Shown: piece after piece, positions 1 through 8,296 of the stretch
How the letters are laid out: every line of letters starts with the position of its first letter
Numbering within the stretch: the stretch's first letter is position 1
Source: Obscuribacter phosphatis_A
GTDB lineage: Bacteria; Cyanobacteriota; Vampirovibrionia; Obscuribacterales; Obscuribacteraceae
NCBI GenBank assembly: GCA_017303615.1
Contig: JAFLCK010000005.1
Span: forward strand, 122,334-186,333
Length of the DNA: 64,000 bases
Direction of reading: 5' to 3'
The notes under the pieces: model-generated
What the model was told of the DNA's origin: nothing
Seen by the model: the letters and a program-made list of their open reading frames with translations, nothing else
The model's database searches: none
Position numbers and translations under genes: made by a program

Positions 1-23
1 CGGCATAAGTGCTAACCTATTAA

Positions 24-1061
24 TTGGAAGTCAATAGATTGCCTTTAGGGAGATTGCTTTTGGCTAGTTGTCTTGAATCTGAGGGAGTTGCCCCATTAGC
101 AGTGCGTTGTTGGTTAAAATCTCAGCATCGCATAAGAGTAAGGTTTTGGGTTCTATTTTCGCTGTTGGTAATGATGCTTGAATTCAACGTTCAAGGTTCA
201 CCCTGCTTTTCTAGTCCAGTTTCAGCACAACGACGAGAGGCCGAGAAAGGAGTTCAGTCGGCGCGTGCTATAAGCAAAGAGATTAACTCAGAATCCAGAG
301 TCTCTGGCGATAAGAGCTATATGGTTTTGAGACAGCGCAGTGAACTTCTAGGTGACTATCTTCTGTACTTGAACGAAGACTCTTTCCTTCTAAGAGTCAA
401 AGATACTGGAGTTAATCTTTCCTACAAAGAAGGTTGGACAGCCGTCAAAATTTTCAATGAACACAGCCGCAAGATTGCTGATTTAGAGATCGGGAAGACA
501 GGTCATGTTTCCAATCCATTTACTAAGGCTAGTATGTTGTTGACTGGTTTGAGCTTCAGTGGCGTTGAATATGGACCAGAAACAAAGCTACCGGCAGAGG
601 AGGAGTCTTCCAAAAGAAAGAAGCTTCATCTGCCGGACGATTATCAATTGGTCTGTTTTGATACCACAAAGGCATTTTGTCTAGCGCAGAACGAGAGGAA
701 GAAAAGACAGGAAATCTATTCTTCGGCGCCTATAAGCGCTAGAGTTGTTGTTTTGACAAACTGCTTCAAGAATTCAGGTAAACAGGGAAAAGTTCTAGAA
801 CTTTTGGGACAGCTTCAAGATATTGATACTGGTTTCATTGCAGATAGTAAGCGGCACAGGAAAGGTGTTCCTTTGCAGATCGATTATAAAAATGTAGGCG
901 GAGACAAGAGGAACTACCTTTCAACGTATCGTGTAACCGTGCAAAAAGGAGTTTTCGAGATTCAGCCGACTAAAGACTATACTGTGGCAAAAAATGCCAA
1001 TGAGGTTATTCAAAATGGAGGCTCAGGGGATGCTATAGAGCTTATGATTCTGGACCACTGA
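24..1061 (+). CDS. Exported protein of unknown function
   Basis: I do not recognise the family. The frame opens after a TAA at 21-23 and the first start is a TTG at 24. A GTG at 102 is an attractive alternative because it would place a classic signal peptide at the N-terminus: basic residues, then a hydrophobic run (WVLFSLLVMML, about residues 42-52 counted from 24), then a small-residue site ending PVSA. The rest is hydrophilic, Lys/Glu/Ser-rich, with no recognisable domain, repeats or further membrane segment. Codon use and GC look slightly lower than in the downstream housekeeping genes. It stands alone, convergent with the signalling gene at 1192-4020. Export is a fair inference; function is unknown. 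Confidence 0.6.
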   Translation: MEVNRLPLGRLLLASCLESEGVAPLAVRCWLKSQHRIRVRFWVLFSLLVMMLEFNVQGSPCFSSPVSAQRREAEKGVQSARAISKEINSESRVSGDKSYMVLRQRSELLGDYLLYLNEDSFLLRVKDTGVNLSYKEGWTAVKIFNEHSRKIADLEIGKTGHVSNPFTKASMLLTGLSFSGVEYGPETKLPAEEESSKRKKLHLPDDYQLVCFDTTKAFCLAQNERKKRQEIYSSAPISARVVVLTNCFKNSGKQGKVLELLGQLQDIDTGFIADSKRHRKGVPLQIDYKNVGGDKRNYLSTYRVTVQKGVFEIQPTKDYTVAKNANEVIQNGGSGDAIELMILDH

Positions 1062-1191
1062 CCGAAGATCTAAGATATCGGGGTTTGGAACAAAATGACG
1101 GATGTTCAAGAGTCCGGAGTGCAGTCAGATCGTTAAGCAACTATGCAGCATAAGGCTCCTAAAAAGGCTCTCGGAGGTTCTACAAGCCGGA

Positions 1192-4020
1192 TTAAATCGG
1201 AGCGTTGAGGTTCGCTATCACAGCGATAAAAATATCCACCAAAAATGGGTCCCATTGTTTGCCGGCTCCGGCTCTCAGAGTTGCGATGGCTTCTTCTACC
1301 GTTAGAGCCTGTCTATAGGGTCTTGCTGAAATCATCGCGTGATAGCTATCGACTATTGAGACAATGCGCGCGGCCAAGGGAATATCTTCACCCCGCAAGC
1401 CTCGTGGAAAACCGGTTCCATCCCATCGTTCATGGTGATTCTCTAGTATTTGACAGACTTCTGCCAGAGCTTTCACTGGTCGCAGCATCTCCGCGCCCAT
1501 CAATGAATGTTGATTGACAATTCGTCTTTCGTCCGGGGTATAAGCCCCAACTTTGTTAAGGATATCGTCCGGCAAGCGGAGCGTTCCAACATCGTGCAGA
1601 AGTCCGGCTACACGAATCTGTTCAATTTGACTTTTGGAGAGTCCCATGACCTTTCCAAGCATTTCGGAGAGTCTGGCGACTTCCAGATGGTGAATCTTGT
1701 TGTAGTCCGAACGCGAATAGAGATTCTGGGCAAGTTGCTTGACCATTTCCACTACTTCCGGCATTAGTTCAGTGCTATTTCTGGCTTCGTCAGATAGCTT
1801 GTCTACATCGAATCCAAAGTTTTCTTGCTTTACTGTCGTCGGTTGCGGTTGATTGCCCTTGAGTTCATCCGCCGTGCGTACCTGATTTCGTCCCATGCGC
1901 TTCGACATATACAAAGCTTTATCTGCCATGTCTAATAGCACATGTTGTTCGATTGCATCATCCGGGAAAGTAGAAATTCCAAGAGAGGCTGTAACTGAGA
2001 GCGAAAAGCTTTCGTGATGGATTACTTCTTGAGATAGGCTGCGTCTAATACGTTCGGCTACAACATGGGCGCCTTCTCGGCTGACCTCCGGTAAAACCAG
2101 CATGAACTCTTCGCCGCCGTATCTAATTGGTATATCGACGTCGCGGCAATTGCTTTTAATCAGTTTCGCCACTGCCTTGAGAACTGTGTCGCCTACAGGG
2201 TGACCGTAATTATCGTTGATTGATTTGAAATGGTCGACGTCGACCATAAGCACTGAAAGGTGTCTTTGATAGCGCTCCGCCATGCGCAGCTGTTCAGTCA
2301 GTTTCTCTTGTCCGGTGCGGTGATTGAAGAGCGATGTTAAACCGTCTGTGGTGGCTTGCCTTTGCACTCTTGCGTAAAGTCTGGCGTTGGTGACTCCCGA
2401 TGCGACTTGGTCGGCGACCGATTTCATAAAGGCTTCGTTGACTCTATTCCAGTTAGCCGGCACTTCACCTTTGAAGCCTACCAATAGACCCAGCAGTTTT
2501 TCGCTGTAATGAACCGGCACGTAAAAGAGAGAGAGGATGTTATAGCCGTTCAAGACATGTGAACGAAAGGCATCGAGACGGCGATCATTAGCCACGTCGT
2601 TGGCGATTATCGCCTGATCTGGTGCAAACAACTTGGAATAGAGTTCAAGAGTCGATATATCTCGATCAAAATCAATGACTTTATAACTCTCATCGGTTAC
2701 ATATTCTACTCGAATTGTGTCTTCGGGCTCTTCTTCAGATGGCAAAACAAGAAAGCAGCAGTCGAGAGCAAAATAGCCGGAGAGCTCTTCGAGCATTTCG
2801 GTGAGATTCTCTTTGATGTTGAAAGAGCGTCTAATCGTATTGCTGATGCGATGCAGCAAAGACTCTTGATTGCGCAAAATGTCTGATTCGCGTCTCAGTT
2901 GCTCCAGCATAGTGTTGCGCTGCATTTGAGACTGTCTGTCTTGAGAGAGTTGTTCGTGCGCCTTTTCTAGACGCTGGGCATAATCTTCCAGTAACTCCAA
3001 CTGCACGGCCAGTTCTTTTTCTATGCGTCGATGCCGCAATGAAGACTGGGCTCGAGCCAGAAGCTCGCTGTCGAAACAGCTATCGGCAAGACAATCGTCC
3101 GCTCCGACTCCCAGAGCTTCTACACGCACGGACGGCCCAGAGTCCGGAGTCACTATCAAGACTGGAATATGTTTCCAATCAGGAGAGTCTTTTACCATTT
3201 TGCAGAAACCATAACCGGAAGTGCCGGTCAGATTGCTGTCTACGATAATCAAATCGATGCGGGTCTCGCCCAAAAAAGAGAGTGCTTTCTCTTCGTTGTC
3301 GCATTCTAAGATCGAATAGCGTTCAGAAAGTATGCGGCTGAATCTTCTTCGCAAAACGCGGTTGGAATGAAGAATTAAGATATGGTCGCGCTCTTCGTGT
3401 CCGCTCTTATCGGAGAGGTGGCGCTCAGAGCCGGCGAGAGCCATTGCCACTGCCGCCTGTCCATTATCCTTCTCGGTATCGGCGCCTATGAAAAGTTGGG
3501 TGCGATTGGCTAGGTGTTCGCCCATCAACCTGAGGGTGGTGAGATCTTGATTAGTTATCTCTCGAGAGGCGTCGAAAGATACCACACGCAAGAAGCCCTT
3601 AACCGAAATGGCGCTGGTGGCATGGGCATCGCAAAGAATAGGCACGATGGCGTAGGGCATAGCCCCTTCATCACTCGGCAAACTCGATGTAGAGCGGGTA
3701 TCGCTCTTCAGATAGGCGCGTCCCACCCAGGCTCGCTGTGTCGACTTGACCTTCTGAGACAGTAAAGAATTAGCCACAGCTAGAGGCTGTTTATTCTCGT
3801 CGAGGAGGTTACGGACCAGGTTGAGGGTTTGTTCGTCCTTTTCGGCGGCGCTAAAATCGACAAGATTGACAATGTCATGCCCCGAAACAATGTCGATGAA
3901 GCCATAATCAAAACCGAGAACTTGGCAAATATGGCGTTCCACCGCATCGAGGAATTCCTCGCGCGGAGCGGCGCTCATTTTTAGAGCTTGGTCTGAGTTG
4001 AGATTGCTTTTGCCGGTCAT
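1192..4020 (-). CDS. GAF-receiver-GAF-GGDEF-HD-GYP cyclic-di-GMP turnover protein
   Basis: A 942-residue cytoplasmic signalling protein with no membrane segment. Order: N-terminal GAF-like region (about 20-180), receiver-like domain (about 212-330), coiled coil (335-390), GAF domain (about 395-550), GGDEF (about 555-720), HD-GYP (about 760-935). The diguanylate cyclase signature is GGEEF (635-639), a catalytically competent variant, with the inhibitory-site motif RDVD at 626-629. The phosphodiesterase part has HD at 809-810 and a GTGFP version of the GYP motif (868-872). It may therefore both make and degrade c-di-GMP. The receiver keeps a candidate phospho-Asp (D261) and T291, but the acidic pair is HS (218-219) and the invariant Lys is D313, so normal phosphorylation is doubtful. 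No obvious partner kinase is adjacent. Start ATG at 4020. Confidence 0.93.
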   Translation of the reverse strand: MTGKSNLNSDQALKMSAAPREEFLDAVERHICQVLGFDYGFIDIVSGHDIVNLVDFSAAEKDEQTLNLVRNLLDENKQPLAVANSLLSQKVKSTQRAWVGRAYLKSDTRSTSSLPSDEGAMPYAIVPILCDAHATSAISVKGFLRVVSFDASREITNQDLTTLRLMGEHLANRTQLFIGADTEKDNGQAAVAMALAGSERHLSDKSGHEERDHILILHSNRVLRRRFSRILSERYSILECDNEEKALSFLGETRIDLIIVDSNLTGTSGYGFCKMVKDSPDWKHIPVLIVTPDSGPSVRVEALGVGADDCLADSCFDSELLARAQSSLRHRRIEKELAVQLELLEDYAQRLEKAHEQLSQDRQSQMQRNTMLEQLRRESDILRNQESLLHRISNTIRRSFNIKENLTEMLEELSGYFALDCCFLVLPSEEEPEDTIRVEYVTDESYKVIDFDRDISTLELYSKLFAPDQAIIANDVANDRRLDAFRSHVLNGYNILSLFYVPVHYSEKLLGLLVGFKGEVPANWNRVNEAFMKSVADQVASGVTNARLYARVQRQATTDGLTSLFNHRTGQEKLTEQLRMAERYQRHLSVLMVDVDHFKSINDNYGHPVGDTVLKAVAKLIKSNCRDVDIPIRYGGEEFMLVLPEVSREGAHVVAERIRRSLSQEVIHHESFSLSVTASLGISTFPDDAIEQHVLLDMADKALYMSKRMGRNQVRTADELKGNQPQPTTVKQENFGFDVDKLSDEARNSTELMPEVVEMVKQLAQNLYSRSDYNKIHHLEVARLSEMLGKVMGLSKSQIEQIRVAGLLHDVGTLRLPDDILNKVGAYTPDERRIVNQHSLMGAEMLRPVKALAEVCQILENHHERWDGTGFPRGLRGEDIPLAARIVSIVDSYHAMISARPYRQALTVEEAIATLRAGAGKQWDPFLVDIFIAVIANLNAPI

Positions 4021-4128
4021 CTACCTCTTCCGGTTCTTCTGAACACTAGATCTATATGCCTCAAGACTTGCGCCTTTATGCCTAATAGTTAGAGCTTTAT
4101 TTCTTTACTCAACGCAGCCGAGGTAAGT

Positions 4129-6045
4129 TTAGAGGAAAAACTTCCTCCACCACCATTGGAACATCAGCAGGGTCCAGAGCTCTTTGCGTCTGTCAACACG
4201 CATAGACATGTGCTCTTCAAGCATGTTGTTTATGTACTGAAAGTGGAAAATGCCTTGATTCTCCACGAATTCACGGCTAAAGAGTTCATCTACAAGAGGG
4301 CGAAATTCCTGTCTTAGCCATTTAGCCACCGGAATACCAAAGCCTTTCTTTGGTCGCTTCAAAATATAGGGCGGTAAATAAGGGGCCACTGCTTTCTTGA
4401 GCAGATATTTAGTGGTCATACCGCGCACCTTCAAAGAGGGGGGCAGACTGAGGGCGAATTCCACAAGTGGATAGGCCAGGAAGGGCAGGCGTACTTCCAG
4501 TGAAGCGGCCATTGAGGCTCGGTCCGACTTGACCAAAAGGTCATCAGGCAAATAAGTGGTCATGTCAAGACGCATGATGTTGTTGACTACTTCTAGAATG
4601 TCTTTGCTGTTTCTGCCACTCAAGCCATTCTTGTTTACCAGGGGCAGGTCGGCAAAGAGAGCTTCTTCCATGACGGCGCTGGAAAGCGCCCGGTGGCTTT
4701 CTTTCACCAAGGCTTCCTGCCTCGACATAGGAATAGAGCCCATCCAACGTAAATGGCGACGCACCGGAGGTTCTGCTGCCGAGCCTATAAAGCGTTTCAC
4801 TTTATAGTCAAAGCTGAGATTGTTCATATTGACCGGCAACTTGCTGAGAGCCGGCTCTAGAACACCATGCCGCACTGCCTGGGGCAATATAGACCACATC
4901 GGCGCCATTTTATGGGCTTGATAAGTGGGATAGCCGCCGAATAGTTCATCCCCGCCTTCACCAGCGAGGGCAACGGTAACCCGTCGCTTTGTCATTTTTG
5001 AGAGGAAATAGGTGGGAACAATTGAAGCATCGGCAATAGGTTCGTCCAAAATACCCCATAATTCATCGAGGGTCTCGAAGCCGAGAGAAGGCGAGAAGGT
5101 CACCACTTCATGTTGTGAGCCGATATGCTTGGCTACGGCTAGGGCATGACTCGATTCGTCGAAAGACTTGTCTTCGAAACCGATAGAGAAAGTCTTGATG
5201 GCCGAATCTGAGTTCTTAGCAGCCAAAGCAGCAATAGCGCTCGAATCAATACCGCCGGAAAGGAAAACACCGAGGGGTACTTCTGAAATAAGGCGTAATT
5301 CAATCGATTTTGAGAGCAATTCGACTAGTTTCTTGCCTGCTTCTTCTTCGCCGATATCGACAGTTTCGGTGGATGGCAGCCAGTAGCGTTCTGTGTGAAT
5401 TTCACCATTTTGCACAAGCATGAAGTGGGCAGGCGGTAATTTATGAATGCCCTTGAACATTGAATGAGGCGCCGGCACGTATTCTAGGGTGAGATATTTC
5501 TGCATGGCTTCGTCATCCAGCTCTTTTCTGGCGTCTGGATGGGCGAGGATGGTCTTCAGTTCTGAGCCGAAGATCAGTTTGTTGTTGAAGACACCCCAAT
5601 GAAGCGGTTTCTCGCCCATTCGATCGCGGGCAATAAAGAGCCTTTCTTTGTTCTTATCCCAAATAGCAAAGGCGAACATGCCTTCTAGATATTTCAGACA
5701 GTCTATGCCGAACTCTTCATAGAGGTGCACAATTGCTTCGGTGTCAGACTTGGTCTTGAGTTTATGTCCGCGTTCCAAGACCAGTTTTTGCAATTCTTGA
5801 AAGTTATAGATCTCGCCGTTGAAGACTATCCAAATGCTTTCATCTTCGTTGGCGATTGGTTGTTGTCCCCCGGCTACATCGATAATCGAGAGGCGGGTCA
5901 TACCGATGGCGCAAGGTCCAAGCACGGTATAGCCTTCTTCATCAGGACCGCGGTGATAGATGCTTTTACACATCCGTCCCAGATGATTGTCTTTTTCTTC
6001 GATATGATGCTTATTTAGATTGAGATAACCGACGATGCCGCACAT
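4129..6045 (-). CDS. asnB: Asparagine synthetase, glutamine-hydrolysing
   Basis: Converts aspartate to asparagine using ATP and glutamine amide nitrogen. The protein starts MCGIVGYL, so Cys2 is the N-terminal nucleophile of the class II glutaminase domain (about 1-215), with RLSIID (51-56) and NGEIYN (76-81) motifs. The synthase domain follows, with the pyrophosphate-binding PP-loop SGGIDSS at 263-269 and a conserved GGDELFGGYP further on. Length 638 residues is usual for the amidotransferase family that also includes exopolysaccharide-associated members. It is divergent from the glycosylase gene at 6083, only 37 bases away, so both promoters are squeezed into, or overlap, the coding ends. 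A glycan-modifying role cannot be excluded. Confidence 0.95.
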   Translation of the reverse strand: MCGIVGYLNLNKHHIEEKDNHLGRMCKSIYHRGPDEEGYTVLGPCAIGMTRLSIIDVAGGQQPIANEDESIWIVFNGEIYNFQELQKLVLERGHKLKTKSDTEAIVHLYEEFGIDCLKYLEGMFAFAIWDKNKERLFIARDRMGEKPLHWGVFNNKLIFGSELKTILAHPDARKELDDEAMQKYLTLEYVPAPHSMFKGIHKLPPAHFMLVQNGEIHTERYWLPSTETVDIGEEEAGKKLVELLSKSIELRLISEVPLGVFLSGGIDSSAIAALAAKNSDSAIKTFSIGFEDKSFDESSHALAVAKHIGSQHEVVTFSPSLGFETLDELWGILDEPIADASIVPTYFLSKMTKRRVTVALAGEGGDELFGGYPTYQAHKMAPMWSILPQAVRHGVLEPALSKLPVNMNNLSFDYKVKRFIGSAAEPPVRRHLRWMGSIPMSRQEALVKESHRALSSAVMEEALFADLPLVNKNGLSGRNSKDILEVVNNIMRLDMTTYLPDDLLVKSDRASMAASLEVRLPFLAYPLVEFALSLPPSLKVRGMTTKYLLKKAVAPYLPPYILKRPKKGFGIPVAKWLRQEFRPLVDELFSREFVENQGIFHFQYINNMLEEHMSMRVDRRKELWTLLMFQWWWRKFFL

Positions 6046-6082
6046 ATTTCAACTTTCTCTGTAGGCTTGCAGACTTTATTTT

Positions 6083-6691
6083 ATGGTAAAAGACGGCAAA
6101 TTAAGTAAAACTGCTCACAAGTGCTTGCCAAGCTCTTTCTTTGCTAGAGAGACAGTAGCTCTCGCCCCTGAACTATTAGGTAAGTATTTGCTTAGGCGCT
6201 TTGAACCCGGTATAGAGCTGGCTTTTCCCCTTGTCGAAGTAGAAGCCTATACCCAAGAAGATGCAGCTTGTCATGCATACAAAGGGCTTACTCCTCGATG
6301 TCGCGTCATGTTTGACCAACCAGGCTTGGCCTATGTTTATTTCATTTATGGCATGTATCATTGTCTCAACGTAGTCACTGAGCCGAAAGGGCGTGGTTGT
6401 GCCGTCTTGATCAGGGGGCTCGGGGCACCGCTTGCGCTCAGCCAGGCAAGCGAGCAATTTAAGGACAAATTCTTCAGCAAAAACAGCAGTTTGGTTGGAC
6501 CGGGTCGCTTGTGCCGGGCTCTCGATATCGATCTGACCTATAACGGCATATCTCTCACTAGTCCTAAAAGTCCTTTGCAGCTCATCGACTTGCCAGAGCA
6601 AGAGCCGCTTGAGCCCAGGCAAATCAAAACGACCAAAAGAATCGGTATCACCAAAGATGCCGATAGACTCTGGCGTTTTTTAGTCGATTAA
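6083..6691 (+). CDS. mpg: DNA-3-methyladenine glycosylase (AAG/MPG family)
   Basis: Base-excision repair enzyme removing alkylated purines such as 3-methyladenine. The 202-residue length fits the bacterial AAG family. Visible hallmarks: the N-terminal PELLGKYLLR segment, the active-site strand VEVEAY (51-56, catalytic Glu expected at E54), ACHAYKGLTPRCRVMF (62-77), and the intercalating-Tyr region VYFIYGMYHCLNVV (85-98). The C-terminal part carries VGPGRLCRALDID, typical of the family. The ATG at 6083 follows a weak A/T-rich leader with no clear Shine-Dalgarno. It lies divergent to asnB, and a short gap separates it from the VanZ-like gene, which may be co-transcribed. Confidence 0.94.
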   Translation: MVKDGKLSKTAHKCLPSSFFARETVALAPELLGKYLLRRFEPGIELAFPLVEVEAYTQEDAACHAYKGLTPRCRVMFDQPGLAYVYFIYGMYHCLNVVTEPKGRGCAVLIRGLGAPLALSQASEQFKDKFFSKNSSLVGPGRLCRALDIDLTYNGISLTSPKSPLQLIDLPEQEPLEPRQIKTTKRIGITKDADRLWRFLVD

Positions 6692-6719
6692 ACTATGGAA
6701 GACAAGGTGGGAAGTCAAT

Positions 6720-7352
6720 TTGACCAAAGAGCGACAATTTAAGTTATGTCTTTTGCTTTCAGCAGTCTGGATGCTTGTCATTTTTTGCTTTTCGCACCAG
6801 GCTAATTCAGGCCGCATTACCGAAGACTATCTTGGTGATGCCAATGTGCCAGTGCGCAAGTTTGCCCATATGTTCGAGTATGCAGTTCTGGCAATTCTTT
6901 ATTACCGCTCTTTATTGCTTGGTGCTTGTTTAACTCTTCAAAAGAGCCCGGATTATTCTGCAAGTAATTTAGCCAAGAATGCTGCCACAAATGCTGCCAC
7001 AAATGCTGCCGATTATTCTGGTGGTTATTCTGGCGAAAAGTCCTTAGAAATTGAGGGAGAAATCTCAACTCAAATCTCACCAAAAATCGCTAATAAAGAA
7101 ACGGCAAAAAACGCCGCAGCAAGCACTTCAGTAAGAGCTTCAGTAAGAGCTTCAGCAAGCTCTGTCAATCATCTAAAATTGGCTATTCTAGCCTTGTTTA
7201 TGGCTATAGCTTATGCCTTAAGCGATGAATGGCACCAGTCTTTCGTACCGGGGCGTTCTGCCACCTTATCTGATGTTATGGTTGATGCAAGTGGGGCTCT
7301 AATTGGACTTTTACTTATTTGGTTTGGTTCACGCGGTCGGTCTGCTCGATGA
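6720..7352 (+). CDS. VanZ-like membrane protein with a low-complexity insertion
   Basis: Small integral membrane protein of the VanZ family, whose biochemical role is poorly defined (VanZ gives low-level teicoplanin resistance). The TTG start at 6720 is the first in frame. Membrane segments: about 8-25, about 58-72, about 152-172 and 185-203. Family hallmarks are FSHQ (25-28), the RKFAHMFEYAVLA segment and the late SDEWHQSFVPGRSATLSDVMVD stretch. Between segments 2 and 3, about residues 75-150, sits an Ala/Ser/Thr/Asn-rich insertion encoded by DNA tandem repeats, which normal VanZ proteins lack. The 3' end overlaps the convergent gene at 7315 by 38 bases. Confidence 0.85.
   Translation: MTKERQFKLCLLLSAVWMLVIFCFSHQANSGRITEDYLGDANVPVRKFAHMFEYAVLAILYYRSLLLGACLTLQKSPDYSASNLAKNAATNAATNAADYSGGYSGEKSLEIEGEISTQISPKIANKETAKNAAASTSVRASVRASASSVNHLKLAILALFMAIAYALSDEWHQSFVPGRSATLSDVMVDASGALIGLLLIWFGSRGRSAR
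6978..7010 (+). repeat. 12-base tandem repeat inside the VanZ-like gene
   Basis: Nearly three in-phase copies of AATGCTGCCACA, coding Asn-Ala-Ala-Thr units. Because the unit is a multiple of three, copy-number change would not break the frame. Confidence 0.9.
7126..7161 (+). repeat. Second 12-base tandem repeat inside the VanZ-like gene
   Basis: Three copies of CTTCAGTAAGAG, the third diverged to CTTCAGCAAGCT, coding a Ser/Val/Arg/Ala run. It lies in the same variable insertion as the repeat at 6978. Confidence 0.88.
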
Positions 7353-8196
7353 CCATGAGGGGGTCTTTGCTGATCTTTAGATCCAGCGCCAGTGGATGCG
7401 ATTTTGAAGTGCCGGAGCTCATCTCCACCAGCCCGCCATTGACTTTGACCAAATAAAAGTCTTTGTCTTGATTGCCAAATTCGATTGTTTCAATACGCAC
7501 ATCCTGCTCGGCAGGCAGAGACTTGATACGTTCTTCTGAAAGTGGAAAGGCAGTCTCTTTGAGATATTTAGACAGCTGTTCTTCACCCATCATAGACATT
7601 GCCTTGATCTGGCTGGCTTTATAGCTGTCGCGACGGAAGTCAAGCATGCTCGACACATAAAGTCTGGCAAAATCTTCCACTTTGGCTTTGGGGTCGACCA
7701 ACTGCGTTTGGCGCTTTGGGCTCGCGCCTTTAGTAGGCGTTCTGTCCGACATGGCAAAAATAACCCCGAGGACAAGCAGACAACCAAGTCCCAGAGCCGC
7801 TGTCTTTAGTATGGTCAAATCAGCTTTCTGTGCTTTAGAGCGCTTCTTGCGCTTTAGATCGGGAAATTCAGAAGCGAGGAAGGCTTCCATATCGGAGAGA
7901 TCTTCTGCTGGCGAGTTCGGCTTTGCTGCCTGTGGCAACCCTAAATTGGGCTCTTGTCTGTAATCTTGTTTGTAATCTTGGTTGTAATTGTGATTCTGAC
8001 CAGCTCTAGAAGAAGCAGAGCCGGCAAGAGAACTAGATAAAGCATTGGCTAGTCTCTGGCTCTCATCAGCTGTTAGCACGACTTGACTACCGGGAGGCGT
8101 GCCAATCTTGCGCCGCACTGAAAGCTGTAATCTACCGCCTTCTTTGTTGAGGATGATGGCAAAGCCCGACTGGATGTCCAATGTAAAAGGAAACAT
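7315..8196 (-). CDS. Single-pass membrane protein of unknown function
   Basis: I do not recognise the family. The start at 8196 (MFPFTLDIQ) is chosen because the upstream in-frame ATG at 8232 lies in the loop of the rpoD terminator hairpin. The N-terminal 60 or so residues contain an Arg/Leu-rich strand pattern (GGRLQLSVRRKIG). A Gln/Asn/Tyr-rich linker follows (QNHNYNQDYKQDYRQEP), then a basic stretch (KRKKRSKAQK), one membrane segment (about TAALGLGCLLVLGVIFAM) and a C-terminal domain of about 130 residues. The topology suggests a cytoplasmic N-terminus and an extracytoplasmic C-terminus. The 3' end overlaps the VanZ-like gene. It could depend on read-through from rpoD. Confidence 0.75.
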   Translation of the reverse strand: MFPFTLDIQSGFAIILNKEGGRLQLSVRRKIGTPPGSQVVLTADESQRLANALSSSLAGSASSRAGQNHNYNQDYKQDYRQEPNLGLPQAAKPNSPAEDLSDMEAFLASEFPDLKRKKRSKAQKADLTILKTAALGLGCLLVLGVIFAMSDRTPTKGASPKRQTQLVDPKAKVEDFARLYVSSMLDFRRDSYKASQIKAMSMMGEEQLSKYLKETAFPLSEERIKSLPAEQDVRIETIEFGNQDKDFYLVKVNGGLVEMSSGTSKSHPLALDLKISKDPLMVIEQTDRVNQTK

Positions 8197-8207
8197 AGGA
8201 CCATTGT

Positions 8208-8242
8208 AAAAAAAGAAAGGGCGGATATCCACCCTTTCTTTT
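8208..8242 (-). terminator. Rho-independent terminator of rpoD
   Basis: A perfect 11-base inverted repeat (AAAAGAAAGGG 8211-8221 and CCCTTTCTTTT 8232-8242) with a 10-base loop. Read on the minus strand the stem is followed by a T-run (seven A residues at 8208-8214 on the plus strand), as expected for termination downstream of rpoD. It ends only 11 bases before the next minus-strand start at 8196. Confidence 0.88.
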
Positions 8243-8296
8243 GAATCTGAATATTTTCAGCTCTGGCTTCAGCTTCTGTCTCAGACTGAGCTGAAT

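Noticed and set aside
1102..1767. Three plus-strand frames at the 3' end of the signalling gene
   Set aside because: They are antisense to the HD-GYP coding sequence; composition follows the real gene, and no start signals are seen.
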